From positions 1 to 11,600 of the forward strand of contig JBJEPW010000018.1 of NCBI GenBank assembly GCA_051881435.1: DNA of 11,600 nucleotides. Reading direction: 5' to 3'. This DNA is from Fimenecus sp051881435. GTDB lineage: Bacteria > Bacillota > Clostridia > Oscillospirales > Acutalibacteraceae. A model generated the notes under the pieces. That model was not told the origin of the DNA and did no database searches. It saw only the letters and a program-made list of their open reading frames with translations. Positions 6,325 through 11,600 of this stretch are shown one piece after another (positions within the stretch are counted from its first letter, which is position 1; each line of letters opens with the position of its first letter). The translations under genes were made by a program, and so were the position numbers.

Positions 6325-6353
6325 TTGACACCGTGTTTTCAGCGAAGTAAAAC
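6325..6353 (+). promoter_or_regulatory. Possible promoter before array gene 2
   Basis: A perfect TTGACA (6325-6330) is followed after 17 bases by TAAAAC (6348-6353, 4 of 6). The -10 is weak. A 6-bp inverted repeat TGTTTT/AAAACA (6334-6354) lies across the spacer and -10, which could be an operator. Confidence 0.35.
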
Positions 6354-6435
6354 AGGTTTGATAGACAGAAAAAGAAAAAGTGATTATTCTCGGAGTAGGT
6401 AGGGAGAACAAATTACTTGCGAAGGAGGAAAATTT

Positions 6436-7023
6436 ATGGAGCTGAACGCACAAATAAAAAAATACCGAACAGAGCTTAATCTGTCCCAAGAGGAATTGGC
6501 TGAAAAGGTATATGTGACAAGACAGACGATTTCAAATTGGGAGAACGGAAAGAGCTACCCCGATATTCACAGCCTGTTGCTTCTCAGTTCATTGTTCAAT
6601 GTATCTCTCGACCAACTAATTAAAGGAGATGTTGAGACAATGAAAGAAATCATCAACGAACAGGAAGTAAAAAAGCTCAATCATTACAGTACAATTTATG
6701 CAGTTCATCTTATTGTGCTGATTTTATCGGCTGTCCCTTTGTTTATGTGGCTTGAACTGTATGCGCTTATTCCGTTCGGAATAATTTTTGCTGTTACCAT
6801 GTTTTGGGCTTTGAAGGTTGAAAAAATCAAAAAAGAAAATGATATACAGACTTACAAGGAGATAGTTGCATTTACGGAAGGAAAGAAATTAGATGAACTC
6901 CGCAAAGCAGTGGAAGTTGGAAAGCGTCCGTACCAAAATATATTAAAAGTTATAATCACTGCTGTTGTTACGGCGGCGGTTTGCTTTTTAATCGGGTTTA
7001 TGATGCACATATTCCTGAATTGA
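6436..7023 (+). CDS. XRE-family regulator with three membrane helices (array gene 2)
   Basis: Residues 5-62 of this 195-residue protein are the XRE helix-turn-helix (LSQEELAEKVYVTRQTISNWENGKSYPD in outline), ending in the SLDQLIKGDV segment also found in array gene 4. After a charged helix there are two closely spaced membrane helices (about 86-104 and 107-127), a cytoplasmic stretch of about 40 residues (128-168), and a third helix (170-192). This architecture, a DNA-binding head tethered to the membrane, suggests a one-component sensor of membrane or envelope state, but no ligand domain is seen. AAGGAGG lies 7 bases before the ATG. The gene is 135 bases after array gene 1 with no good terminator between. 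Confidence 0.92.
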   Translation: MELNAQIKKYRTELNLSQEELAEKVYVTRQTISNWENGKSYPDIHSLLLLSSLFNVSLDQLIKGDVETMKEIINEQEVKKLNHYSTIYAVHLIVLILSAVPLFMWLELYALIPFGIIFAVTMFWALKVEKIKKENDIQTYKEIVAFTEGKKLDELRKAVEVGKRPYQNILKVIITAVVTAAVCFLIGFMMHIFLN

Positions 7024-7098
7024 GCGGATTGTTGCAGGCTGTAATAATGAATTGAAATTAAAATCGGCGATTCCACGCATATTCCCCTTTTGAGAGGT

Positions 7099-7142
7099 GT
7101 GTTTTTGCACAAAACAGCATTAAAATAAAGAAGCAAAAACAC
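7099..7142 (+). promoter_or_regulatory. 10-bp inverted repeat just upstream of the array gene 3 ribosome binding site
   Basis: GTGTTTTTGC (7099-7108) and GCAAAAACAC (7133-7142) are perfect arms around a 24-base AT-rich loop. The right arm ends 3 bases before GGAGG (7146-7150). In RNA this could affect access to the ribosome binding site; in DNA it could be an operator. No T-run follows, so it is not a standard terminator. Confidence 0.45.
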
Positions 7143-7157
7143 TTTGGAGGTAAAGTT

Positions 7158-7622
7158 ATGAATCAACTGGCAATCGGCAAATTTATTGCCCGGAGAAGAA
7201 AAGAGAAAAATCTAACCCAAGAACAGCTTGCTGAAAAACTGGGCGTATCAAATAAAACCGTATCAAAATGGGAATGTGGAAAATGTATGCCTGACTACGG
7301 CATTGTAAAACCCTTGTGTCAGGAGCTTGGTATTACCGTGTCCGAGCTTATGGACGGTGAGGTTAAGGCTGACAGCAGTATTGGGGTGTTTGACGAAGAA
7401 CAAATACTGAATATGCTTGAACGAATACAGCAGTTGGAAAAACAGAGAATGTCAATTCTCGGTATCCTGCTGATTGTAATGGGAATCGCTTTGCTTGCAT
7501 TTTCTCAGTTGCTCGGCGGAACGGATTTCAGGGATTTTCTGTCCGGCCTAATGGCAGGAATATCTGTCGGAGAAATGCTCGTTGGCGTATTTATTATCGG
7601 TCGTTCCTTCGCAAAGCAATAG
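7158..7622 (+). CDS. XRE-family regulator with two membrane helices (array gene 3)
   Basis: This 154-residue protein has an N-terminal XRE helix-turn-helix (7-65): LTQEQLAEKLGVSNKTVSKWECGKCMPD in outline, then a divergent LGITVSELMDGE. A short acidic/coiled segment (78-97, EEQILNMLERIQQLEKQ) could mediate dimerisation. Two hydrophobic segments follow: about 98-118 is a clear membrane helix and about 127-147 a glycine-rich one. ATG at 7158 has GGAGG 7 bases upstream. It shares the head of its neighbours but its tail is unrelated to theirs. It is probably a small membrane-tethered regulator; the signal is unknown. Confidence 0.9.
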   Translation: MNQLAIGKFIARRRKEKNLTQEQLAEKLGVSNKTVSKWECGKCMPDYGIVKPLCQELGITVSELMDGEVKADSSIGVFDEEQILNMLERIQQLEKQRMSILGILLIVMGIALLAFSQLLGGTDFRDFLSGLMAGISVGEMLVGVFIIGRSFAKQ

Positions 7623-7632
7623 AAAATAATGC

Positions 7633-7651
7633 TTGCTACGCAAAGTAGCAA
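7633..7651 (+). repeat. 7-bp hairpin after array gene 3
   Basis: TTGCTAC (7633-7639) and GTAGCAA (7645-7651) pair around GCAAA. It starts 10 bases after the stop codon and is followed by AAATG, not a T-run, so it is at best a weak terminator or a processing or stability hairpin. Confidence 0.4.
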
Positions 7652-7670
7652 AAATGTAATCGGTTGTTTC

Positions 7671-7699
7671 TTGTAAAGTTTCTGCAAAATCGCTATGAT
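7671..7699 (+). promoter_or_regulatory. Possible promoter before array gene 4
   Basis: TTGTAA (7671-7676, 4 of 6) and TATGAT (7694-7699, 5 of 6) are separated by 17 bases and lie 33 bases before the ATG at 7733. This suggests that array genes 4 and 5 can be expressed apart from genes 1-3. Confidence 0.45.
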
Positions 7700-7732
7700 A
7701 AGTTTGCAAAGTAATACAAGGAGGACTCGAAA

Positions 7733-8155
7733 ATGAGTTTAGGAGAAAAAATCAGAGAACAAAGAAAAAAGGCAGGTCTTTCACAGGAACAGCTTGCAGA
7801 AAAGTTAAATGTGTCCAGACAGGCAATTACCAAATGGGAAACGGATAAAGGTATTCCCGATTTTGCCAATCTGATTGCAATCAGCGATGAATTCGGACTG
7901 AGCCTGGACGAGCTGATTAAGGGAGATGTTGCCGTAAAAAAGAAAATAATTGCCGATAGCTCCGCCAAGAAATGGCACATATTAGTTATCGTGTACTTAT
8001 TGGCTATCGTGGCATATATCGCTTATTTTGCTGTCTTCCACAGGATTTTGATGATTGGATTTTTAATTGCAACGCTGTTTATGCTGTTCTTTGAACTGCG
8101 GATTTTTATTAAAGAGAGAATATATAAACAAAACAGAAATTGTCACGCAAAGTAA
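7733..8155 (+). CDS. XRE-family regulator with two membrane helices (array gene 4)
   Basis: The 140-residue protein has an XRE helix-turn-helix (5-62) with LSQEQLAEKLNVSRQAITKWE, IPDFANL and SLDELIKGDV. A lysine-rich stretch leads to two membrane helices, about 81-101 and 104-124, and a short basic tail. AAGGAGG lies 8 bases before the ATG. The SLD[QE]LIKGDV segment links it to array gene 2, while its DNA over the recognition helix is nearly identical to array gene 5, so it looks like a recombined relative of both. Likely a membrane-tethered one-component regulator; its target is unknown. Confidence 0.91.
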   Translation: MSLGEKIREQRKKAGLSQEQLAEKLNVSRQAITKWETDKGIPDFANLIAISDEFGLSLDELIKGDVAVKKKIIADSSAKKWHILVIVYLLAIVAYIAYFAVFHRILMIGFLIATLFMLFFELRIFIKERIYKQNRNCHAK

Positions 8156-8239
8156 CAGCATTGTCATAGATAGTTTATTGCATTTGATGACGTTCGGGAT
8201 TACATTGGGTTCATCAAAACAATCAAGGAGGTCATCATA

Positions 8240-8830
8240 ATGACATTAGGTAAAAAATTAAAATCTGCCCGAAAACAGGCAGGTCTTTCCCAAGAGCAGT
8301 TATCTGAAAAATTGAGTGTTTCCCGTTCTGCGGTTGCAAAATGGGAAACGGATAACGGTATTCCCGATGTAGATAATCTGAAAATTCTTTCCAAATTACT
8401 GAATGTGAGCATTGATTATCTGCTCGACGACGGCGAAGCGATTGACGAATTGGTTATGCGTGAACCGTATAACTTGGCGCAATACGGTAAAGGCAGTAAA
8501 GGTAAACGGAAAGACCGTGCTGTTCGGGAGAAGTTCCCCGATGCAGAAATCCACACTCTTATCGGTGAACAGAAACTGACAAAGAGCGAAAAAGTAATTG
8601 ACAATGCGCTCGGCTTTTTAACCGACGCTCCGTTCGGGATTCCCGGACTAATCAACTCGGTAAAAAATACGGATAAACAGTTCTATTTGGTGGAAAAAGA
8701 CGGCAAACAGTTTTTTGTTACCGTAACGGATGAGTTTATAGAAACCCGTCAGCTTGCAAAGCGAATTAACGGCAAAAAAATCGAAATCGGGAATTGGAAA
8801 TTCACCAAATGTGCATATGAAGTTAAATAA
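8240..8830 (+). CDS. XRE-family regulator with a soluble C-terminal domain (array gene 5)
   Basis: The 196-residue protein begins with an XRE helix-turn-helix (5-62; LSQEQLSEKLSVSRSAVAKWE, IPDVDNLKILSKLLNVSIDYLL). Unlike genes 2-4 it has no membrane helix. A basic linker (83-98) leads to a mixed alpha/beta domain (about 100-196). Its last part, QFYLVEKDGKQFFVTVTDEFIETRQLAKRING in outline, looks like beta-strands carrying a compact fold I do not recognise. AAGGAGG is 8 bases before the ATG. It is the last gene of the array and is followed by a strong terminator. It may be the soluble partner or effector-sensing member of the set, which is inference only. Confidence 0.91.
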   Translation: MTLGKKLKSARKQAGLSQEQLSEKLSVSRSAVAKWETDNGIPDVDNLKILSKLLNVSIDYLLDDGEAIDELVMREPYNLAQYGKGSKGKRKDRAVREKFPDAEIHTLIGEQKLTKSEKVIDNALGFLTDAPFGIPGLINSVKNTDKQFYLVEKDGKQFFVTVTDEFIETRQLAKRINGKKIEIGNWKFTKCAYEVK

Positions 8831-8847
8831 TTGTCAGATATAAGAAG

Positions 8848-8888
8848 GCCGATAAACAGTGAGGCATATCACATGTTTATCGGCTTTT
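8848..8888 (+). terminator. Rho-independent terminator of the XRE array
   Basis: GCCGATAAACA (8848-8858) pairs perfectly with TGTTTATCGGC (8874-8884), and TTTT follows. The 15-base loop contains a smaller GTGA/TCAC stem. It begins 18 bases after the stop of array gene 5 and separates the array from the MerR-type gene. Confidence 0.85.
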
Positions 8889-8955
8889 GCACATTGTGAA
8901 TAAAGTAGTAATTTTTATAATAAACCCTCCACTATAACACCTGACTTTTGGATTG

Positions 8956-8964
8956 TGCTATTAT
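8956..8964 (+). promoter_or_regulatory. Extended -10 promoter of the MerR-type gene
   Basis: TGC followed by TATTAT (8959-8964) forms an extended -10 element about 22 bases before the ATG at 8986. No good -35 lies 16-18 bases upstream, which an extended -10 can tolerate. AGGTG (8974-8978) serves as ribosome binding site. Confidence 0.5.
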
Positions 8965-8985
8965 GTATGAGAGAGGTGATAATCT

Positions 8986-9726
8986 ATGGCAACATATAAA
9001 ACTTCCCGGGTTGCGGCAATAATCGGAGTGCATCCGAATACGATACGCCTATATGAAAAGCTGGAACTCATCCCGAAGCCCGAAAGGTTACCAAACGGCT
9101 ATCGGGTATTTACGGATTTTCACATAGAACAATGCCGTTTGGTACGAATTGCCTTTCAGGTAGAGGTATTGCAAAACGGTCTGCGAAAGAAAATCACGAA
9201 AATGATTAAAGCTTCTGCGAATAAGGATTTTGAAACTGCAATTTTGCTAATCAATGAATACATTGAACAAATTAAGCAGGAACGCGTCAATGCTGAGGAC
9301 TCTATCAGGATTGTAAACCGGATTTTGTCCGGTAGCGAACAGTCACATCTGCAAAATCTGAAACGGAGCGAAGTATCAAAAGCACTTAATATTTCTATGG
9401 ATACGCTCCGGAATTGGGAAATGAACGGATTACTCACCGTGAAAAGAAAAGAAAACGGGTATCGTGTATATACGGATGATGACATTCGGCGGCTGAAAGT
9501 GATTCGCTCTTTGCGGTGTGCAAATTATTCATTAGAAGCGATTTTGCGGCTGTTACAGCAATTGTCTCAAAATCCCAATACGGATATTCGGGCTACGCTG
9601 AATACGCCGAAACAATCGGATGATATTATTTCTGTTTGTGACAGGCTGATTGTTTCTTTATCCTCCGCCGAGAAAAACGCATACAAAATACGCGCAATGC
9701 TTCAAGATATGAAAAGCAAATTTTAA
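8986..9726 (+). CDS. MerR-type regulator with two DNA-binding domains
   Basis: The 246-residue protein carries two MerR winged-helix domains. The first (5-56) has TSRVAAIIGVHPNTIRLYEKLELI, then NGYRVFTDFHIEQ. The second (126-192) has KRSEVSKALNISMDTLRNWEMNGLL, then NGYRVYTDDDIRRLKVIRSLR. The matching NGYRV[FY]TD wings at 37-44 and 157-164 show that they are duplicates. A helical segment (75-113) joins them, and a helical tail (210-246) could mediate dimerisation. No ligand-binding domain or metal-binding cysteine pair is apparent. Ordinary MerR proteins have one DNA-binding domain, so a dimer here could present four. It lies 119 bases upstream of an ABC exporter and across a terminator and a 40-bp palindrome, so control of the exporter is likely. 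The family call is secure; the inducer is unknown. Confidence 0.93.
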   Translation: MATYKTSRVAAIIGVHPNTIRLYEKLELIPKPERLPNGYRVFTDFHIEQCRLVRIAFQVEVLQNGLRKKITKMIKASANKDFETAILLINEYIEQIKQERVNAEDSIRIVNRILSGSEQSHLQNLKRSEVSKALNISMDTLRNWEMNGLLTVKRKENGYRVYTDDDIRRLKVIRSLRCANYSLEAILRLLQQLSQNPNTDIRATLNTPKQSDDIISVCDRLIVSLSSAEKNAYKIRAMLQDMKSKF

Positions 9727-9742
9727 GAATCGAACCCTACAC

Positions 9743-9774
9743 TTTACCACCAATGATTTCATTGGTGGTATTTT
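9743..9774 (+). promoter_or_regulatory. Possible MerR-type promoter with long spacer for the second ABC operon
   Basis: TTTACC (9743-9748) and TATTTT (9769-9774) are 20 bases apart, with the inverted repeat ACCACCAATG/CATTGGTGGT filling the spacer. MerR-controlled promoters typically have 19-20-base spacers containing the operator dyad. The same bases also make a good terminator stem, so this reading competes with that one. I found no other convincing promoter between 9727 and 9845. Confidence 0.35.
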
Positions 9775-9775
9775 T
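9745..9775 (+). terminator. Rho-independent terminator after the MerR-type gene
   Basis: TACCACCAATG (9745-9755) pairs perfectly with CATTGGTGGTA (9760-9770) around ATTT, followed by five T. It starts 18 bases after the stop codon. It may fully separate merR from the exporter genes or act as an attenuator. Confidence 0.75.
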
Positions 9776-9814
9776 AGGGTAACGGTAATAATCCGGATTA
9801 TTACCGTTACCCTA
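9775..9814. promoter_or_regulatory. Perfect 40-bp palindrome, probable operator of the second ABC operon
   Basis: TAGGGTAACGGTAATAATCC (9775-9794) is followed directly by its exact reverse complement (9795-9814). Each arm holds two adjacent half-sites, GGTAAC (9778-9783) and GGTAAT (9784-9789), mirrored on the right, giving four in all. It lies 17 bases before the AAGGAGG of the ATPase gene and has no T-run, so an operator or leader hairpin is more likely than a terminator. Binding by the upstream two-domain MerR protein is inferred. Confidence 0.65.
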
Positions 9815-9845
9815 TGTGCGAAAACAAAATAAAGGAGGTATTGCT

Positions 9846-10571
9846 ATGCAAACAGCAATAAATGTTGAGCGGTTGTCAAAATCCTACGGCAATCAGCTTG
9901 CGATAGACAATATCAGTCTATCGGTAAAACGCGGCACTGTTTTTGGACTGCTCGGCGCAAACGGCGCAGGAAAAAGCACAACCATTGAATGTATTTTAGG
10001 GACAAAAACCGCAGATAGCGGTACAGTGACCGTTTTCGGCAGTAATCCAAAAAAAGAGAGGAAAAATCTTTTCCGGAAGATAGGCGTACAATTCCAAGCG
10101 TGCGATTATCAGCCGGAAATAAAGGTTTCCGAACTATGCGAGGAAACAGCCTGTCTTTACAAGAATCCGTTAGATTGGAAAAAACTCTGTATCCAATTCG
10201 GAATAGGAGATAAGGTGAACAACGCAGTTAAAATGCTTTCCGGCGGAGAAAGGCAACGGCTGTTTATCGTCCTTGCGCTTATTCCCAATCCACAGCTTGT
10301 ATTTCTTGATGAACTGACAACAGGACTTGACGCAAAAGCCCGCCGGGATGTATGGAAAATCTTATCCGATTTGAAAAGCCGTGGCTTGACTATTTTTCTG
10401 ACTTCCCATTTTATGGATGAGGTGGAAGCCCTTTGCGATGAGATATGTATTCTTAAACAAGGTAAAATCGTATTTTACGGAACGGTGCAAGAGGCAAAAG
10501 AAACAAGCGGCTGTGCAAAATTTGAGGACGCTTATCTTGCTATTTCCGGTGAGGAGGGGGAAGCAGAATGA
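9846..10571 (+). CDS. ABC exporter ATPase (second operon)
   Basis: The 241-residue nucleotide-binding subunit has a full motif set: Walker A GANGAGKST (37-45), Q-loop Gln84, signature LSGGE (131-135, then RQRL), Walker B LVFLDE (151-156), D-loop GLD and switch His188 in TSHFMDE. The residue after the catalytic Glu156 is Leu (LDEL) rather than the usual Pro; this is a mild deviation and the catalytic residues are intact. The ATG at 9846 is chosen because AAGGAGG (9832-9838) lies 7 bases before it; a GTG at 9816 in frame has no such site and overlaps nothing useful. It lacks the long C-terminal tail of the first exporter's ATPase, so the two systems are distinct. Its end overlaps the permease start (ATGA). 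The substrate is unknown; a drug or peptide is likely. Confidence 0.94.
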   Translation: MQTAINVERLSKSYGNQLAIDNISLSVKRGTVFGLLGANGAGKSTTIECILGTKTADSGTVTVFGSNPKKERKNLFRKIGVQFQACDYQPEIKVSELCEETACLYKNPLDWKKLCIQFGIGDKVNNAVKMLSGGERQRLFIVLALIPNPQLVFLDELTTGLDAKARRDVWKILSDLKSRGLTIFLTSHFMDEVEALCDEICILKQGKIVFYGTVQEAKETSGCAKFEDAYLAISGEEGEAE

Positions 10572-11311
10572 AATCATTTATAACACTGTTTAAAAACGAA
10601 TTTAAACTGAATATCCGAAATATGAACATGGTTATTTTCGCTGTGATTATGCCGTTGGTGGTTTTGATAATTCTTGGTTTTATCTACGGAACAAAACCCG
10701 CCGCGGACGGTGCGGCTTATACCTTTCTTGAACAATCCTTCGGCGCACTTTGCACGATAAGTATTTGTGCCGGCGGATTGATGGGGTTACCCCTCGTTGT
10801 ATCGGAATACCGAGAGCGTAAAATATTAAAGCGTTTTCAGGTTACGCCCGTCAGCCCTTTACAACTGCTCGCCGTTGAGTTTTCAATTTATGTATTTTAC
10901 TGTCTGATTTCTATGCTTACGCTTATTCCTGCGGCAATGCTGATATGGAAGGTTAAAATCAGCGGTTCTTGGTTGGCATTTTTAGGGAGCTGGCTGTTGA
11001 CAATGGTATCAACGTTAAGTATCGGAATGATGGTGGGCGGAATTGCAAAAAATTCTAAAAGTGCAAGCGTGATTGCCTGTATTCTTTACTTTCCGATGTT
11101 GATTTTTTCAGGTGCAACGCTTCCTTTTGAGGTAATGCCGAAAGTTTTGCAAAGAATAGTAAGCGTCTTTCCGATGACGCAGGGTATTCAGCTTATGAAG
11201 TCGGCTTTTCTCGGCTTGCCTGCCCAAAATGTGTGGATACCTGTTGCGGTTATGATAGCCGTTACAGTTGTTTGCACAGGGATTGCAGTCAAATTCTTCA
11301 AGTGGGAATAA
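10568..11311 (+). CDS. ABC-2 type exporter permease (second operon)
   Basis: The 247-residue membrane protein has six predicted helices (about 20-40, 58-77, 101-126, 135-158, 165-186, 222-241). The cytoplasmic segment SEYRERKILKRFQVTPVSP (79-97) between helices 2 and 3 is a hallmark of ABC-2 permeases, and the loop before the last helix contains FSGATLPFEVMP and FPMTQG as in drug-type members. ATG at 10568 overlaps the ATPase stop, with GAGGAGGGGG upstream. It should pair with the adjacent ATPase and act as an exporter, probably as a homodimer. It is about 50 residues shorter than the first operon's permease, mostly in external loops, so the two are not a recent duplication. Confidence 0.93.
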   Translation: MKSFITLFKNEFKLNIRNMNMVIFAVIMPLVVLIILGFIYGTKPAADGAAYTFLEQSFGALCTISICAGGLMGLPLVVSEYRERKILKRFQVTPVSPLQLLAVEFSIYVFYCLISMLTLIPAAMLIWKVKISGSWLAFLGSWLLTMVSTLSIGMMVGGIAKNSKSASVIACILYFPMLIFSGATLPFEVMPKVLQRIVSVFPMTQGIQLMKSAFLGLPAQNVWIPVAVMIAVTVVCTGIAVKFFKWE

Positions 11312-11343
11312 AAAATATGAATATTCGTAAAGGATAAAAAAGA

Positions 11344-11366
11344 AAGCAGGAAATTTTGTCCTGCTT
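11344..11366 (-). terminator. Hairpin downstream of the second exporter, oriented for the minus strand
   Basis: AAGCAGGA (11344-11351) pairs with TCCTGCTT (11359-11366). On the minus strand the stem is followed by TCTTTTTTATCC, a good terminator tail; on the plus strand it is followed by AGAGTG, a poor one. It could stop transcripts arriving from the right, or end the exporter operon inefficiently. Confidence 0.5.
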
Positions 11367-11383
11367 AGAGTGCCGATAAACTA

Positions 11384-11520
11384 TTTTTTGCCTCCCTCTG
11401 ACGAGGAAGGTGGCACGGCTTTGCCGTGACGGAGGGAGAGAAAATGCTTTAATAAAGCCTTTTCTGACTACCCCTCAGTCACCTACGGTGACAGCTCCCC
11501 TGACAAGGGGAGCCTAAAAT
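11384..11520. repeat. Composite inverted-repeat element (two opposed copies of one palindromic unit)
   Basis: The left copy holds CTCCCTC/GAGGGAG (11392-11398 and 11432-11438) and an inner hairpin CACGGC-TTT-GCCGTG (11414-11428). The right copy holds GTCACC-TAC-GGTGAC (11478-11492) and GCTCCCCT/AGGGGAGC (11494-11513). Reverse-complementing the left copy aligns it with the right. The centre (11441-11463) is itself a near-palindrome, AAAATGCTTT/AAAGCCTTTT. The outer ends are imperfect inverted repeats containing GCCTCCC and GGGAGCC. No gene is present, so this is a MITE- or BIME-like non-coding element. From memory, units of this type are abundant in gut Clostridia. Confidence 0.65.
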
Positions 11521-11551
11521 AGGTTTTTTCAACAGACTGAGCAGGGCATTT

Positions 11552-11600
11552 TGATATGCACCCCAAAAGTTGGACACTTTTGGAGGTGCATATTTTTATG
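11552..11600 (+). mobile_element. Probable left end of an IS3-family (IS150-type) insertion sequence, cut by the window
   Basis: ATATGCACC and GGTGCATAT (11554-11562, 11585-11593) enclose CCAAAAGT/ACTTTTGG, centred on TGGAC. The sequence CCCCAAAAGTTGGACAC is, from memory, typical of IS150-type terminal inverted repeats. GGAGG (11582-11586) and an ATG at 11598-11600 would start the transposase orfA at the expected place, but the coding region is outside the window. A plain strong terminator with its T-run (11593-11597) is the main alternative. Confidence 0.45.

Noticed and set aside
9816..9845. GTG start of the second ATPase ten codons upstream
   Set aside because: The AAGGAGG that fits the ATG at 9846 would be inside the coding region, and the added residues (MRKQNKGGIA) are not part of the conserved domain.

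Overview
The window looks like part of a low-to-mid-GC Gram-positive chromosome, most likely a gut-type member of the Clostridia (Oscillospiraceae/Lachnospiraceae-like). Support: nearly every gene has a strong AGGAGG-type ribosome binding site 5-8 bases from its start, several starts are GTG or TTG, promoters are sigma-A-like, one product is a lipoprotein, and intergenic palindromic repeats resemble those I remember from such genomes. The taxon is an inference. There are 12 protein genes and no rRNA, tRNA or CRISPR array.

Layout. (1) 1-2545, plus strand: a TetR-type repressor followed by a translationally coupled ABC exporter (DrrA-like ATPase and ABC-2 permease). One sigma-A promoter serves them and overlaps two abutting 14-bp palindromes, the likely TetR operator. 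(2) 2546-2733: a structured repeat and a bidirectional terminator. (3) 2734-5119, minus strand: a lipoprotein with a C-terminal OmpA-like domain and an AIM24-family protein, each with its own promoter; a 41-bp palindrome separates them. (4) 5120-5487: divergent promoters and a leader of about 240 bases without a gene. (5) 5488-8830, plus strand: five consecutive XRE-type helix-turn-helix genes. They share the N-terminal DNA-binding domain, but each has a different C-terminus: a 20-unit glycine pentad repeat, three kinds of membrane-helix tail, and one soluble domain. No convincing terminator lies between them; a good one follows the fifth. (6) 8986-11311, plus strand: a regulator with two MerR-type DNA-binding domains, a terminator hairpin, a perfect 40-bp palindrome, and a second ABC exporter (ATPase and ABC-2 permease). 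(7) 11312-11600: hairpins, a composite inverted-repeat element, and what looks like the left end of an IS3-family insertion sequence running off the window.

How they may work together. Each exporter sits next to its own regulator and probably responds to a toxic small molecule or peptide. The XRE array looks like a bank of one-component sensors in which one DNA-binding module was copied and joined to different membrane or repeat modules. The most interesting points are this array, the glycine pentad protein, and the match between a two-headed MerR regulator and a palindrome with four GGTAAY half-sites.
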